This document shows positions 40,951 through 51,593 of a DNA stretch of 64,000 bases, in pieces; the stretch's first letter is position 1, and each line of letters starts with the position of its first letter. A program made the position numbers and the translations under genes. The notes under the pieces are model-generated. The model did no database searches and was not told the DNA's origin. It saw only the letters and a program-made list of their open reading frames with translations. Where the stretch lies: contig CAKUOS010000002.1 in assembly GCA_934670025.1 (NCBI GenBank), positions 13,678-77,677 on the forward strand, given 5' to 3'. Origin of the DNA: an uncultured Oscillospiraceae bacterium (GTDB lineage Bacteria > Bacillota > Clostridia > Oscillospirales > Oscillospiraceae).

Positions 40951-42141
40951 ATGGAACAGAATATCACTTTTGCGGATCTCGGCCTGTCGCCCGAGATCTT
41001 ACGGGCGCTGGAGCAGAAGGGCTACGGCTATCCCACGCGCATCCAGGCCGAGGCCATCCCGTATTTCATGCAGTGGAAGGACGTCATTGCCAAAGCCCCG
41101 ACCGGCACGGGCAAGACGTTCGCGTTCGGCATCCCGATGATCGAGCACATCGACGCGGAAAGCGAGGATTTGCAGGGCCTGATCCTCGCGCCGACCAGAG
41201 AGCTTGCCATCCAGATCTGCGACGAGCTGCGCGGGCTTCTCACCTATTATAAAAATATCCGCGTGGCCGTGGTCTACGGCGGCGCGAAGATCGAGGGCCA
41301 GATCAAGCAGCTGAAAAGCCATCCGCAGATCGTCGTGGCCACGCCGGGACGGCTGATGGACCACTATAAGCGCCATACGCTCTCGTTTGACAAGGTGCAG
41401 ACCGTCGTGCTGGACGAGGCCGACCGGATGCTCGACATGGGCTTCTTCGACGACGTGACGAAGATCATCGAAAAGGTCAAAAACCGCCGCAATCTCGGCC
41501 TGTTTTCGGCCACGATCTCGCAGGAGGTCATGACCGTCTCGTGGATGTACCAGCGCGACGAGGTGGAGATCACCGTCCCCGCCGACGTGGACAACCGCCC
41601 GGACATCACGCAGTATTCCATCACGTGCCCGCCGCTTGAAAAGGTCGAGATGGTAAGTAAGCTCATCCGCACGCTGCGGCTCGAGCGCACGATCGTCTTC
41701 TGCAACACGAAGGTCATGTGCCAGCGTCTGCGCGACGATCTGGCCCGCATGGGCTTTGACGCCGACTGCATCCACGGTGATATCCCGCAGCAGAAGCGCG
41801 AAAAGACCATGCGCACGTTCAAAGAGGGCAAGCTGCCCATCCTCATTGCGACGGACGTGGCCTCGCGCGGCATCGACGTCGACGACGTCGACTGCGTCAT
41901 CAACTACGACGTACCTGAGGAGAACGAGTATTATATCCACCGCATCGGCCGCACCGGCAGAGCCAAGCGCAAGGGCATCGCGGTGTCCATCCTCGGCACG
42001 TTCCCGGAGCAGACGAAGCTGGCCGAGATCGCAAAGTATTCGCACTACACCGTCCAGCCGGTAAAATTCGCGGAGGACGGCGCGCTCGTCGAAGAAGAGC
42101 CGCCAAAGCCCAAAAAGGCGCCGCGCCGCCGCTTCCGTTGA
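40951..42141 (+). CDS. DEAD-box ATP-dependent RNA helicase
   Basis: All motifs are present in the 396-residue protein: Q motif region (GYPTRIQAEAI), APTGTGKT, PTRELAIQ, TPGRL, LDEADRM, FSATIS, and the C-domain VASRGIDVDDVD and HRIGRTGRA. The end is short and basic (PKKAPRRRFR), without the RNA-binding domain of DbpA. It probably acts in ribosome assembly or RNA decay. The next gene begins in its stop codon. Confidence 0.93.
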   Translation: MEQNITFADLGLSPEILRALEQKGYGYPTRIQAEAIPYFMQWKDVIAKAPTGTGKTFAFGIPMIEHIDAESEDLQGLILAPTRELAIQICDELRGLLTYYKNIRVAVVYGGAKIEGQIKQLKSHPQIVVATPGRLMDHYKRHTLSFDKVQTVVLDEADRMLDMGFFDDVTKIIEKVKNRRNLGLFSATISQEVMTVSWMYQRDEVEITVPADVDNRPDITQYSITCPPLEKVEMVSKLIRTLRLERTIVFCNTKVMCQRLRDDLARMGFDADCIHGDIPQQKREKTMRTFKEGKLPILIATDVASRGIDVDDVDCVINYDVPEENEYYIHRIGRTGRAKRKGIAVSILGTFPEQTKLAEIAKYSHYTVQPVKFAEDGALVEEEPPKPKKAPRRRFR

Positions 42142-43022
42142 GAGCGGCGGAGGAAGGGCTGCTGCTGCTTTGCTGCCGGCTGCCCGGACAGGACGAAAAG
42201 CCCCTGACGCTCGCGCAGCTGCGCGAGCTTGGCAAACGCGCGCGCGCATTCGGCCTTGCGGATGGCGATCCGCTGCGCGATGTGGCCGCCGCCGATCTGC
42301 GGCGGCTCGGCTATGCGGAGGACGAAGCGCGGCGCATCACGGCGCTGCTTGGCCGCGAAGAGGCGCTGCGCGCGTATCTGCGCGCGGCGGAAGCGCGCGG
42401 CATCTTCCCCGTCACGCGCCTGGACGCACGCTTTCCCGCGCGGCTGCGGCAGTCGCTCGGCGCGCTGTGCCCGGCGGTGCTGTTTGCAAGGGGCGATGCG
42501 TCGCTGCTTGCCGCGCGGTGCGTGTCGGTCGTCGGTTCGCGCGCGCTGACCGCCTCCGGGCGCGCGTTCGCCGAACAGGCCGGGCGTATGATCGCCGAAG
42601 CTGGCCTCGCACTCGCATCCGGAGGCGCCGCAGGCGCGGACACAGCCGCGCAGCGGGCGTGTCTTTCCGCAGGCGGACGGGCTGTTGTGTTCCCGGCAGG
42701 CAGTCTTCTGGAATGCGAAGCGCGCGCGGGCGTCCTGTATCTGGCTGAACAGGCGTATGACCAGCCGTTTTCCGCGCAGCGCGCGCTTGCGCGCAACCGG
42801 CTCATCCATGCGATGGGCGAAAAGGTCCTCGTCGCGCAGTGTACGTGCGGCAGGGGCGGCACGTGGGAAGGCGCGACGGAAAATCTGCGCCGCGGCTACA
42901 GCCCGGTGTTCGTCCATGACGACGGCTCCGACGGCGCGAACGCGCTGATCGCGCGCGGCGCGTGCCCGGTGAAAACGCCCGGCCCGATCGACGCTTTGCA
43001 GCCCATGCAGCTGCATTTTTAA
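42138..43022 (+). CDS. DprA-like DNA-processing protein
   Basis: TTG 42138 overlaps the helicase stop (TTGA), consistent with coupling. The Rossmann-type core has VVGSRALTASG (about residue 132) and LASGGAAGADTAAQ (about 154), the nucleotide-binding elements of DprA/Smf. The stretch RNRLIHAMGEKVLVAQ also fits. The N-terminal 100 residues are helical. Compared with model DprA the GGAAGAD lacks the IDxxAH form, and the C-terminal winged helix is missing, so the function in transformation is not certain. Confidence 0.72.
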   Translation: MRAAEEGLLLLCCRLPGQDEKPLTLAQLRELGKRARAFGLADGDPLRDVAAADLRRLGYAEDEARRITALLGREEALRAYLRAAEARGIFPVTRLDARFPARLRQSLGALCPAVLFARGDASLLAARCVSVVGSRALTASGRAFAEQAGRMIAEAGLALASGGAAGADTAAQRACLSAGGRAVVFPAGSLLECEARAGVLYLAEQAYDQPFSAQRALARNRLIHAMGEKVLVAQCTCGRGGTWEGATENLRRGYSPVFVHDDGSDGANALIARGACPVKTPGPIDALQPMQLHF

Positions 43023-43027
43023 GACAT

Positions 43028-44032
43028 ATGCGATATTACTACCGTCAATTATCACGGCCGCTGCAAGCCGTCTACGACGCGATGCTGGCCGGTTTTACGG
43101 CGCTTGCACCGTCCGTCCGTGTCCCGGCGGCCGATGAACGCCTGCTTGCGGACGTGTATCTGCGGCTGAAGCTCGACGAGCCGCTGATCTTTTACGTCAC
43201 GGGCTACCGGTACCGCTATGCGCCCGGCGCGGATCATGTCGAGCTGCTTCCGGACTATCTGTTCGACAAAACGAAGATCCGCACGCACCAGCAGGCCGCC
43301 GCCGCGCGCATCGCGCGCCTGACACGGCCGCTGGCAGGAAAAACGGAGCGTGAAAAGCTCCTCGCCGTCCATGATTTCATTCTGGAAAACGTGCGCTATG
43401 ACAAGCTCAAAAAGCCGTATTCGCACGAGATCCTCGGCCCCATGACGCAGGGCGTCGGCGTGTGCGAGGGCATCGCCAAGACCGTCAAGGCGCTGTGCGA
43501 CGCGCTGGGGCTGCCGTGCATCGTGGCGCTCGGCGAGGCAAACCCGGAAAAAGGCGTCAAATACCGCCACACGTGGAACGTCGTGCGCATCGGCGGACAG
43601 GATTACCATGTCGACGCGACGTTTGACAACTCGCTCCAGCGCGGATGCAGGCGATACGACTATTTCTGTCTCGACGACGGGCATATTTTCCGCGACCATG
43701 AACCGCTCGTGCTGCCGGTCCCGGCCTGTACGGACGCGCAGGGCTTTTACTACCGCCCGGTCAGCCTCACAAAGCAGTCCGACGTCGAGGGCCGTGTGCG
43801 GCAGGCGCTGCGCAAAAAGCAGCCGCAGCTCGTGTTCCACTGGCGCGGCGGCGGCCTGAGCCGCGAGATCCTCGCGCAGCTTTTACAGACGGCCGAGGCG
43901 CTCGCGCAGGAAAAAGGACGGCACGCATCGTGTTCGGTCAATCTGCCGCAGGCCGTCATCCAGTTCGATTTTACCGCCGCCGGCCCGGAACTGCACGCCC
44001 TCAGCCGTCCGGACGACTCCGGATCCGAATAA
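43028..44032 (+). CDS. Transglutaminase-like cysteine protease domain protein
   Basis: The 334-residue protein has the transglutaminase-like core: GVGVCEGIAKTVKAL (catalytic Cys about 147), then KYRHTWNVVRI (His about 180) and YHVDATFD (Asp about 195). No signal peptide is visible. Such domains in Clostridia are peptidases or peptidoglycan/protein crosslink editing enzymes. It starts at ATG 43028, 5 bases after dprA, so probably shares its transcript. Confidence 0.8.
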   Translation: MRYYYRQLSRPLQAVYDAMLAGFTALAPSVRVPAADERLLADVYLRLKLDEPLIFYVTGYRYRYAPGADHVELLPDYLFDKTKIRTHQQAAAARIARLTRPLAGKTEREKLLAVHDFILENVRYDKLKKPYSHEILGPMTQGVGVCEGIAKTVKALCDALGLPCIVALGEANPEKGVKYRHTWNVVRIGGQDYHVDATFDNSLQRGCRRYDYFCLDDGHIFRDHEPLVLPVPACTDAQGFYYRPVSLTKQSDVEGRVRQALRKKQPQLVFHWRGGGLSREILAQLLQTAEALAQEKGRHASCSVNLPQAVIQFDFTAAGPELHALSRPDDSGSE

Positions 44033-44078
44033 AACGCACCGGCGAAGCTCCTTTTGAGAGCTTCGCCGGTGCGTTTTT
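44032..44078. terminator. Bidirectional terminator
   Basis: AAACGCACCGGCGAAGCTC and its complement form an almost perfect 19-bp stem around a 7-base loop, with TTTTT on the plus side and T-rich sequence on the minus side. It separates the helicase operon from the sugar-acid operon. Confidence 0.93.
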
Positions 44079-44085
44079 ATGATTT

Positions 44086-45045
44086 TCAGTTCAGAAGGCG
44101 CGGGTCGTCCTTGCCTTCAAAGAAGTTCGCGGCAATGTCGATGCAGGCGCTGTACATATTCCAGAACGAGCCCTGCGTCGTGCTGGCCAGATGCGGCGTC
44201 AGAACGACGTTTTTGAGCGTCCGGTACGCGCTGTCCGCCTCCAGCGGCTCCGTGGTAAACACGTCGAGCCCCGCGCCCGCGATGCGGCCCTCGCGCAGCG
44301 CTTCCTGCAGCGCCTCGTCGTCGACCAGACCGCCGCGCGCGGTATTGACCAGAATGGCCGTCGGCTTCATCATCGCCAGCGTCTTGCGGTTCACGAGCTT
44401 CGCCGTGTCCTTGTTCAGCGCCAGATGGCAGCTGATGGCGTCAGCCTCGCGGAAGATCGTGTCCAGATCGCAGAATTCCGCGTGCAGACGCGCCGCGGCC
44501 GCGTCGTCGTGGTAGGAATCATAGACCAGAATGCGGCAGTCAAAGCCCTGCAACAGCTTGGCCAGCGCCTTGCCGACCGCGCCGAAGCCGAGAATGCCGA
44601 CCGTGCAGCCGGTCAGATCGGACGCCAGTTCCGCGCACCAGACCTGCGAAGCGAGGCTGATGGAGAAGAGCCGGCGCTTGAGCGCCAGCATCATGCTCAG
44701 CGCCATTTCCGCGACCGCCGTGGCGTTCGCCGCGGTCGTCCGGGCGATCTTGACGCCGCATTCCGTCGCGTCGGGGATGTTCACCGCGTCGTAGCCCACG
44801 CCGTAGCGGATGAGCAGGCGGTTGCGCGGCACGATGCGGGAAAAGACGCGCGCGTCATACGGTTCGCAGTCGATGATGCCCGCATCCGCGTTCTGCAAAG
44901 CGGCCACGGCCTTCTCCTCGTCGTATTTGTCCATGCGGATCCATTCGTAATCGATGCCTTTGGCGGCGGCGTACTGCTGTGCGCGCTTGTTGATCGCTTC
45001 GATTTCGGGAAAATCCTTGTTTACAAGAGAGACCAGTTTTTTCAT
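44086..45045 (-). CDS. D-2-hydroxyacid dehydrogenase (last gene of sugar-acid operon)
   Basis: The 319-residue NAD-dependent enzyme has GILGFGAVGKALAKLL (nucleotide binding, about 145-160), TARGGLVDDEAL (catalytic Arg), TTEPLEAD (Glu) and LTPHLASTT (His). Alignment with the phosphoglycerate/hydroxypyruvate group is clear; the substrate is probably a sugar acid derivative or a 2-keto acid of the operon. ATG 45045 has CAGGAG at 11 bases; a TTG at 45054 is alternative. Confidence 0.83.
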   Translation of the reverse strand: MKKLVSLVNKDFPEIEAINKRAQQYAAAKGIDYEWIRMDKYDEEKAVAALQNADAGIIDCEPYDARVFSRIVPRNRLLIRYGVGYDAVNIPDATECGVKIARTTAANATAVAEMALSMMLALKRRLFSISLASQVWCAELASDLTGCTVGILGFGAVGKALAKLLQGFDCRILVYDSYHDDAAAARLHAEFCDLDTIFREADAISCHLALNKDTAKLVNRKTLAMMKPTAILVNTARGGLVDDEALQEALREGRIAGAGLDVFTTEPLEADSAYRTLKNVVLTPHLASTTQGSFWNMYSACIDIAANFFEGKDDPRLLN

Positions 45046-45050
45046 ACGTT

Positions 45051-46334
45051 TCAACGCTCCTGTTCAAATTTCTCGCGGTTGATCCAGAGCCCCAGCGCGG
45101 GGTTCGGGATGTAATAGATCTCCTCGCCGTCCACGGTATTATAGCCGTAATGCAGCTTTGCGGGGTCGTATTTCTTCGCCGTTTCATCGTAATCCGCCGC
45201 GCGGAAGCCGACGGATTCGACCTCCTCCCGCGTGATGTTCTTCACGGCGTAGGTGATGGAGAACCGGCCGTCGCTCGAGCCGTGGATGAGATGCGCAGCC
45301 GCGCCCATATTCTCGCGCAGATCGGTGTTTTCGGGCTGATTGAATGCCTCCAGCGTATGGAGCCTGCCGCAGTAGCCGTATTTGCGGATGAGCTTGTCGC
45401 ACAGCGCGTCCTCGCCAAATCGCACGACGCCGGGCGCCAGCACGATCAGCTCGCCGCCGTCGGCGATCGCCATGCGCGTGCGGTAGACGGCCTTGTTGCC
45501 GACCCACGTGGTCTTGAACTCCGTCGGGTCGAGATAGACGACACACTTTTTGATGCCGTGGTCGACAAAGTCAATGTTCTTCTCCTGCGCCAGCTTCACG
45601 GCCTCGGTCAGGCAGCTTCTTCCTTCGCCGATGAACAGGCCGTGCATGACGCTCTCGCCCTCCGGAGCCGTGCAGACGGTCAGGACGAAGAGGATGGGCC
45701 GCTTGTTCAGGAAATGCTCCAGACCGTAGTCAAAGAGCTTCCGCACCGGAGAATGATCCTTGCCCATCATGCGCTCCATGCCGTAGACCGCGCCGACCAT
45801 GTGCGATTTGTTGATCATGTCGCTGCCGCCGACGCCGACAAAGAGGTTTTTCGAGTGGTTTGCCATACCGATCACCTCATGCGGCACGACCTGACCGGGC
45901 GAGATGATGAGGTCATAGCTCTCATCCATCACGCGGCGGTTGATCTCCACGCTGACGGGTTCGTGCCAGAGGCCCTCTGTGATCTCCTCCAGGTAATCTG
46001 CGGGAACTTCGCCGATCTTCACCACGTCGTGCCGCCAGTCGTGGACGATCATTTTTTCGTATGGAATGTTGTCGTACATCGCATTCCACTGCGCTTCGGA
46101 GACCGCCTCGTGCGTGCCGAGCGCGGGCATGATATCGACCTGCACGCCGCGCGCGGTCAGATAATGATAATAGATGCTCGCGATCTTGCCCGCCTGCGAA
46201 TGAAAGCGCGTAAAATCGGGCGGGAGGATCAGCACCTTTTTGAGTTCTCTTCCCGCAAGCGCCGCCAGAAGCGCGTCTTGCAGCTCTGCGTCCGAAATGC
46301 CGCCGTTCGCGGCGATTTTGTAGATATCCTGCAT
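45051..46334 (-). CDS. LarA-family (nickel-pincer) racemase/epimerase
   Basis: The 427-residue protein belongs to the lactate racemase domain family. It has ILPPDFTRFHSQAG (about 40) and ALGTHEAVSE (about 82), HDWRHD and SPGQVVPHEVIGMANHSK with the lysine that would carry the nickel pincer nucleotide. Known homologues include lactate racemase and D-gluconate 2-epimerase. In this operon, 2-epimerisation of an aldonic acid (gluconate/mannonate) is more likely than lactate racemisation. The start lies next to the SDR stop (TGATATG). Confidence 0.83.
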   Translation of the reverse strand: MQDIYKIAANGGISDAELQDALLAALAGRELKKVLILPPDFTRFHSQAGKIASIYYHYLTARGVQVDIMPALGTHEAVSEAQWNAMYDNIPYEKMIVHDWRHDVVKIGEVPADYLEEITEGLWHEPVSVEINRRVMDESYDLIISPGQVVPHEVIGMANHSKNLFVGVGGSDMINKSHMVGAVYGMERMMGKDHSPVRKLFDYGLEHFLNKRPILFVLTVCTAPEGESVMHGLFIGEGRSCLTEAVKLAQEKNIDFVDHGIKKCVVYLDPTEFKTTWVGNKAVYRTRMAIADGGELIVLAPGVVRFGEDALCDKLIRKYGYCGRLHTLEAFNQPENTDLRENMGAAAHLIHGSSDGRFSITYAVKNITREEVESVGFRAADYDETAKKYDPAKLHYGYNTVDGEEIYYIPNPALGLWINREKFEQER

Positions 46335-46335
46335 A

Positions 46336-47169
46336 TCAGACCCCACTGTAGGCCGAGAAGCCGCCGTCCACGGGAATGACCACGCCGGTCACGAACGACG
46401 CTTCCTCTGCGTTCATCAGGAACAGCGTCGCGCCGATCAGCTCCTCGGGCTTGCCGAAGCGTTCCATCGGCGTCGCGGCAAGGATCTTGCCGGTGCGCGC
46501 CGTCGGCGTGCCGTCCGCGTTCCACAAAAGCGCGGCGTTCTGCTTCGTGGAGAAGAAGCCCGGCGCGATGGCGTTGACGCGGATGCCCATTTTGGAAAAA
46601 TGCACGGCCAGCCACTGCGTGAAGTTCGACACCGCAGCCTTGGCTCCGGAGTACGCCGGGATCTTGGTCAGCGGCGTGTAGGCGTTCATGGACGAGATGT
46701 TCAAAACGGCGCAGTCCGCGCGGCCGAGCATCTGCTTCGCAAACGCCTGCGTGGGGATGAGGATGCCCATAAAGTTGAGGCCGAACACCGACGAAACGGC
46801 GGACGGATCGAGGCGGAAGAAGTTCTTCTCGTCCGCGTCCAGATCGCCGGGCGCAAAATATTCGTGGCCGGTGGTGGCACTGGGATGATTGCCGCCCGCG
46901 CCGTTGATGAGCAGATCGCACGGGCCAAGCTCGCGCAGCACCTGTTCGGCGACAGCTTCGCACTGCGCGGCGTCCAGCACATTGCATTCGTATGCCTTCG
47001 CCGTGCCGCCCGCGGCGGCGATCTCGCCGGCCACGCGCTGCACATTGGCAAGCGTCCTGCCGAGCAGCGCGACCTTCGCGCCCTGTTTTGCCAGCGCCTT
47101 GGACAGGACGGAGCACAAAACGCCGCCCGCGCCGGTCACAACGGCCACTTTTCCTTCATAAAAAGCCAT
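46336..47169 (-). CDS. SDR, D-mannonate/fructuronate oxidoreductase-like (YjmF type)
   Basis: The 277-residue SDR has VVTGAGGVLCSVLSKALA (NAD(P) site, about 9-26), the NGAGG motif, catalytic ISSMNAY and YSGAKAA (Tyr/Lys), and the C-terminal VVIPVDGGFSAYSGV ending typical of the YjmF group. YjmF-type enzymes interconvert fructuronate and mannonate. Position next to the LarA-family gene fits an aldonate pathway. An isolated SDR assignment of substrate is uncertain. Confidence 0.8.
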   Translation of the reverse strand: MAFYEGKVAVVTGAGGVLCSVLSKALAKQGAKVALLGRTLANVQRVAGEIAAAGGTAKAYECNVLDAAQCEAVAEQVLRELGPCDLLINGAGGNHPSATTGHEYFAPGDLDADEKNFFRLDPSAVSSVFGLNFMGILIPTQAFAKQMLGRADCAVLNISSMNAYTPLTKIPAYSGAKAAVSNFTQWLAVHFSKMGIRVNAIAPGFFSTKQNAALLWNADGTPTARTGKILAATPMERFGKPEELIGATLFLMNAEEASFVTGVVIPVDGGFSAYSGV

Positions 47170-47181
47170 ACATCCGCCTCC

Positions 47182-48629
<1,448 letters not shown>

Positions 48630-48633
<4 letters not shown>

Positions 48634-49697
48634 CGCTGTACCCTCGCGTTTCCCTTGTAAATATCCCAGACCTGCTTTTCATCCGCAGGCTCGGCATAGT
48701 CATTGAGGCTCGAAGCTGCCAGCACGCCAGACGCCCAGCCGAACTGGAGGCACTTTTCCGGTTCCCAGCCGTTCAGCACGCCGTACAGGAGGCCACCGGA
48801 GAAGCCGTCGCCGCCGCCGATGCGGTCCATGACCTGAATTTCTCTGGGCTCCTCGACGTACCACTTGCCGTCCGAGAGCAGGATCGCGCCCCAGAGGTGC
48901 TCGTTCGCCGAAATGACCTGCCGCAGCGTCGTTGCAAACATCTTTGCATTCGGATATTTTGCCTGCACCTGCGAGATCATGGTCTTGAACGATTCGATCT
49001 TGGATGCGAGGTCTTTGCCGCCCGCTTCGGGGCCTTTGAAGCCGAGGCAGAGCTGGAAGTCCTCTTCGTTTCCGATGAGCACGTCGGCCAGCGACGCGAT
49101 CTCGCCGAATGCGGCACTCAATTCTTCTTCGCGGCCCTTCCAGAACGTGGCGCGGTAATTGAGGTCGAACGAAACGAGCGTTCCGTACTGCTTGGCGGCT
49201 TTCGCGAGCGCAAGACAGCACTCGGTCGTCTCGTGGCTCATGGCCGCGATGAGGCCGGACAGGTGCAGGATGGCGACGCCCTCCTGACCGAAAATGCGGT
49301 CAACGTCAAAATCCTCGATACTGAGCGTTCTGCCGACCTCGCCCGCACGGTCATTCCACACGCGCGGTGCGCGCAGGCCAAAGCCCGAGTCCGCAATATT
49401 GAACTGGTGGCGATAGCCCCACGGGCCACCCTGTTCGACGTCCAGACCCTCGAAACGGATGTTCCGCGCGCGCAGCTGGCGCTTGATGAAGTCTGCGACG
49501 GGGCTGCCCTTGACGAATTTCGTCAGCACGAGGCACTCATGACCGAGGCTCGACGCAATGTTCAGGACGTTCGACTCGGCGCTCGTCGCCTGCATATAAA
49601 ACGTATTGCTGTTCTGCACCGCCATCCGCTCCGGCGGCGTGATGCGCACGCCCATGCTCGTCGGGCACGCGAGGGCGTAACGGTAGGTCTGCTTCAT
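48630..49697 (-). CDS. PfkB-family sugar (acid) kinase, KdgK-like
   Basis: The 355-residue ribokinase-fold kinase has a catalytic [13 protein letters not shown] (about 290-302) and a substrate-side start with the [14 protein letters not shown] motif. Relatives are annotated 2-keto-3-deoxygluconate kinases. The operon lacks an aldonate dehydratase and KDPG aldolase but has gnd, so D-gluconate may be the real substrate. ATG 49697 has GGAGG upstream; 4-base overlap with gnd. Confidence 0.82.
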
Positions 49698-49711
49698 AGA
49701 CTGCCTCCTTA

Positions 49712-50728
49712 TCAGAACAGGACGTTGACTTTCAGATAATTGCCGGGGTTCTTCTCGATGTCCCGCAGGACGGCGGGCACCTCGTCGACCGAAACGACCT
49801 TCGTCAGCAGCGCGCGCACCGGCACCTTGTCATGATAAATGATATCCACGGCTTCTTCAAACTCGCCCGCGCTCGTTCTTGCGCCGCGCACGTCCAGTTC
49901 CTTCTTCGTGATCATGTCGGTGGGCAGCGGCGTTTCCTGCTTGGGCCAGCCGGTCAGCGCGATGCGCCCGGCGTGGCTGGCGATATCCAGCGTCGCGCGG
50001 ATCGCGGAATTTGCACCGGACGCCTCCATGACGCACTCGGCCATGCGGCCGTTCGTGTATTCCCGGACCTTTTCGATCAGATCGTCGGTCTTGAGATTGA
50101 TGGTATGCTTCACGCCGAGGCTGCGCGCAAAGGCCAGACGCTCCTCGACGAGGTCGATGAGGATCGGCTCCGCGCCGTAGTGGATGGCCGTCAGCGCGGC
50201 AAGCAGGCCGATGGTGCCCGCGCCGTTGACGGCGATATGCTCGCCGGCCTTCAGCTGAAGCCGGTGCAGGCCGTGCAGCGCAATCGTCAGCGGTTCCGCC
50301 ATCGGGATGATGTCCCACGGCATATCGTCCGGGACCTTGACGAGCATATCCGCCGGGTGCGCAAAATACTCCGCCATGCCGCCGTCGACATGGACGCCCA
50401 GCACGTGCAGATCGGTGCAGCAGTTCGTGCGGCCGATGGAGCAGGGATAGCAATGCCCGCAATACAGATACGGATCGACGACCACATGGTCGCCGGGCTT
50501 CAGACCCTTGGGGTTGTTTTCCGGGATGGAGAGGATCTCGCCGGCCAGCTCGTGGCCGATGACGCGCGGATAGGACACCAGGCCGTTCGTTCCGCGAAAT
50601 GCGCCGATGTCGCTGCCGCAGATACCGGCGGCGTAAATTTTCAGGAGCGCCTCATTTTCCTTCGGCTGCGGAACGTCGATGTTCTTGACCTCGATGCTCC
50701 AGGGCTCTTTCATATAGACTGCTTTCAT
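49712..50728 (-). CDS. Zinc-dependent sugar-acid/polyol dehydrogenase (idonate/gulonate 5-dehydrogenase-like)
   Basis: The 338-residue medium-chain dehydrogenase has AAGICGSDIGAF (catalytic zinc Cys about 37), VIGHELAGEI (His/Glu), the structural zinc set CGHCYPCSIGRTNCC, and the NAD site VNGAGTIGLLAAL. Of this group, L-idonate/L-gulonate 5-dehydrogenases best fit the operon. ATG 50728 follows AAAGG; the longer frame upstream overlaps the isomerase gene and has no homology to this family. Confidence 0.82.
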   Translation of the reverse strand: MKAVYMKEPWSIEVKNIDVPQPKENEALLKIYAAGICGSDIGAFRGTNGLVSYPRVIGHELAGEILSIPENNPKGLKPGDHVVVDPYLYCGHCYPCSIGRTNCCTDLHVLGVHVDGGMAEYFAHPADMLVKVPDDMPWDIIPMAEPLTIALHGLHRLQLKAGEHIAVNGAGTIGLLAALTAIHYGAEPILIDLVEERLAFARSLGVKHTINLKTDDLIEKVREYTNGRMAECVMEASGANSAIRATLDIASHAGRIALTGWPKQETPLPTDMITKKELDVRGARTSAGEFEEAVDIIYHDKVPVRALLTKVVSVDEVPAVLRDIEKNPGNYLKVNVLF

Positions 50729-50795
50729 GTTTCCTTTACCCTTTCTGACGCGGGCGGCGCGTCTGTACCGCCCGTCTTCTCTTGTTTGTTCTGCG

Positions 50796-51581
50796 TTATT
50801 CCGCCGCGTCCTGCGCCAGCAGCTGCATGGTCCGCATGGTCTGCCGCAGGCCGTCCGCGCAGTCGCCTTCGAACGCTTCCACGTTCCATTCGCCCGCATA
50901 GCCCGCCTTTTGCAGCGCGTCCCAATAGGGCCTGAAGACCGCGGCCTGCTCCGGGCAGAGATACGCGCGCTTTTTGCCCGCGTCCTGCGCCGCGTGGACC
51001 ACGCGGATCTCGGAAGCCGCCTCTTCGATGACGGAAAGCGGCTGCCGCTCCATATATTCATGATAAATATCGTAGACCAGGTGCAGATTTTCCCGGCCCA
51101 TCTCCCGCACGAAGGCCAGCGCCTGCCGTGTGGTCGTGATGAAATTGCATTCGACGCTGCACACGGACTCCATCAGGATCTCCATGCCGTACTGCGCGGC
51201 AAGTGTGCAGATATCGCCGATCGCCTGACGAAATTCGTCCATCGCCTGCGCGGGATCCTCGCCCGGCAGGAGATTGCGCGACGCGGGCGCGCCGATGCCG
51301 AGATACCGGAAGCCGAGCTTGCTCCCGCGTTCGAGCACCGTCCATGTAAAGCGCATGACCGCCTCGCGCGAGTACCCCGGCCCGTGCAGCCGCAAAGACG
51401 CCGGGCAGAAGCTGTTGAGACTGATGCGCTCCAGCGGCCCCTGCGTCAGGATCTGCCGCGCGTGCGCCAGCTCCGCCTCGCTCCAGGCCGCAACGTCCTT
51501 CGCCGCGAGCGCGATCGACCGATAGCCGCAGTCGACCAGCGTCCCGTACTGTTCGAGCGGCACACAGGCGCCAAGTTTCAT
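50796..51581 (-). CDS. Sugar phosphate isomerase/epimerase-like TIM-barrel protein
   Basis: The 261-residue protein belongs to the AP endonuclease 2/xylose isomerase-like TIM barrel group. Metal ligands are visible: ILMESVCS (Glu), YDIYHEY (Asp/His), VVHAAQD (His) and VEAFEG (Glu at the end). These enzymes interconvert keto sugars or 2-/3-keto acids. Substrate unknown; in this operon it may isomerise a keto-aldonate. RBS is present 67 bases upstream of the dehydrogenase. Confidence 0.78.
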   Translation of the reverse strand: MKLGACVPLEQYGTLVDCGYRSIALAAKDVAAWSEAELAHARQILTQGPLERISLNSFCPASLRLHGPGYSREAVMRFTWTVLERGSKLGFRYLGIGAPASRNLLPGEDPAQAMDEFRQAIGDICTLAAQYGMEILMESVCSVECNFITTTRQALAFVREMGRENLHLVYDIYHEYMERQPLSVIEEAASEIRVVHAAQDAGKKRAYLCPEQAAVFRPYWDALQKAGYAGEWNVEAFEGDCADGLRQTMRTMQLLAQDAAE

Positions 51582-51593
51582 GCCTGCGCCTCC

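Noticed and set aside
50729..51061. N-terminal extension of the zinc dehydrogenase frame
   Set aside because: The extension overlaps the isomerase gene in another frame, is Arg/Ser-rich and unlike the family; the family start coincides with ATG 50728.
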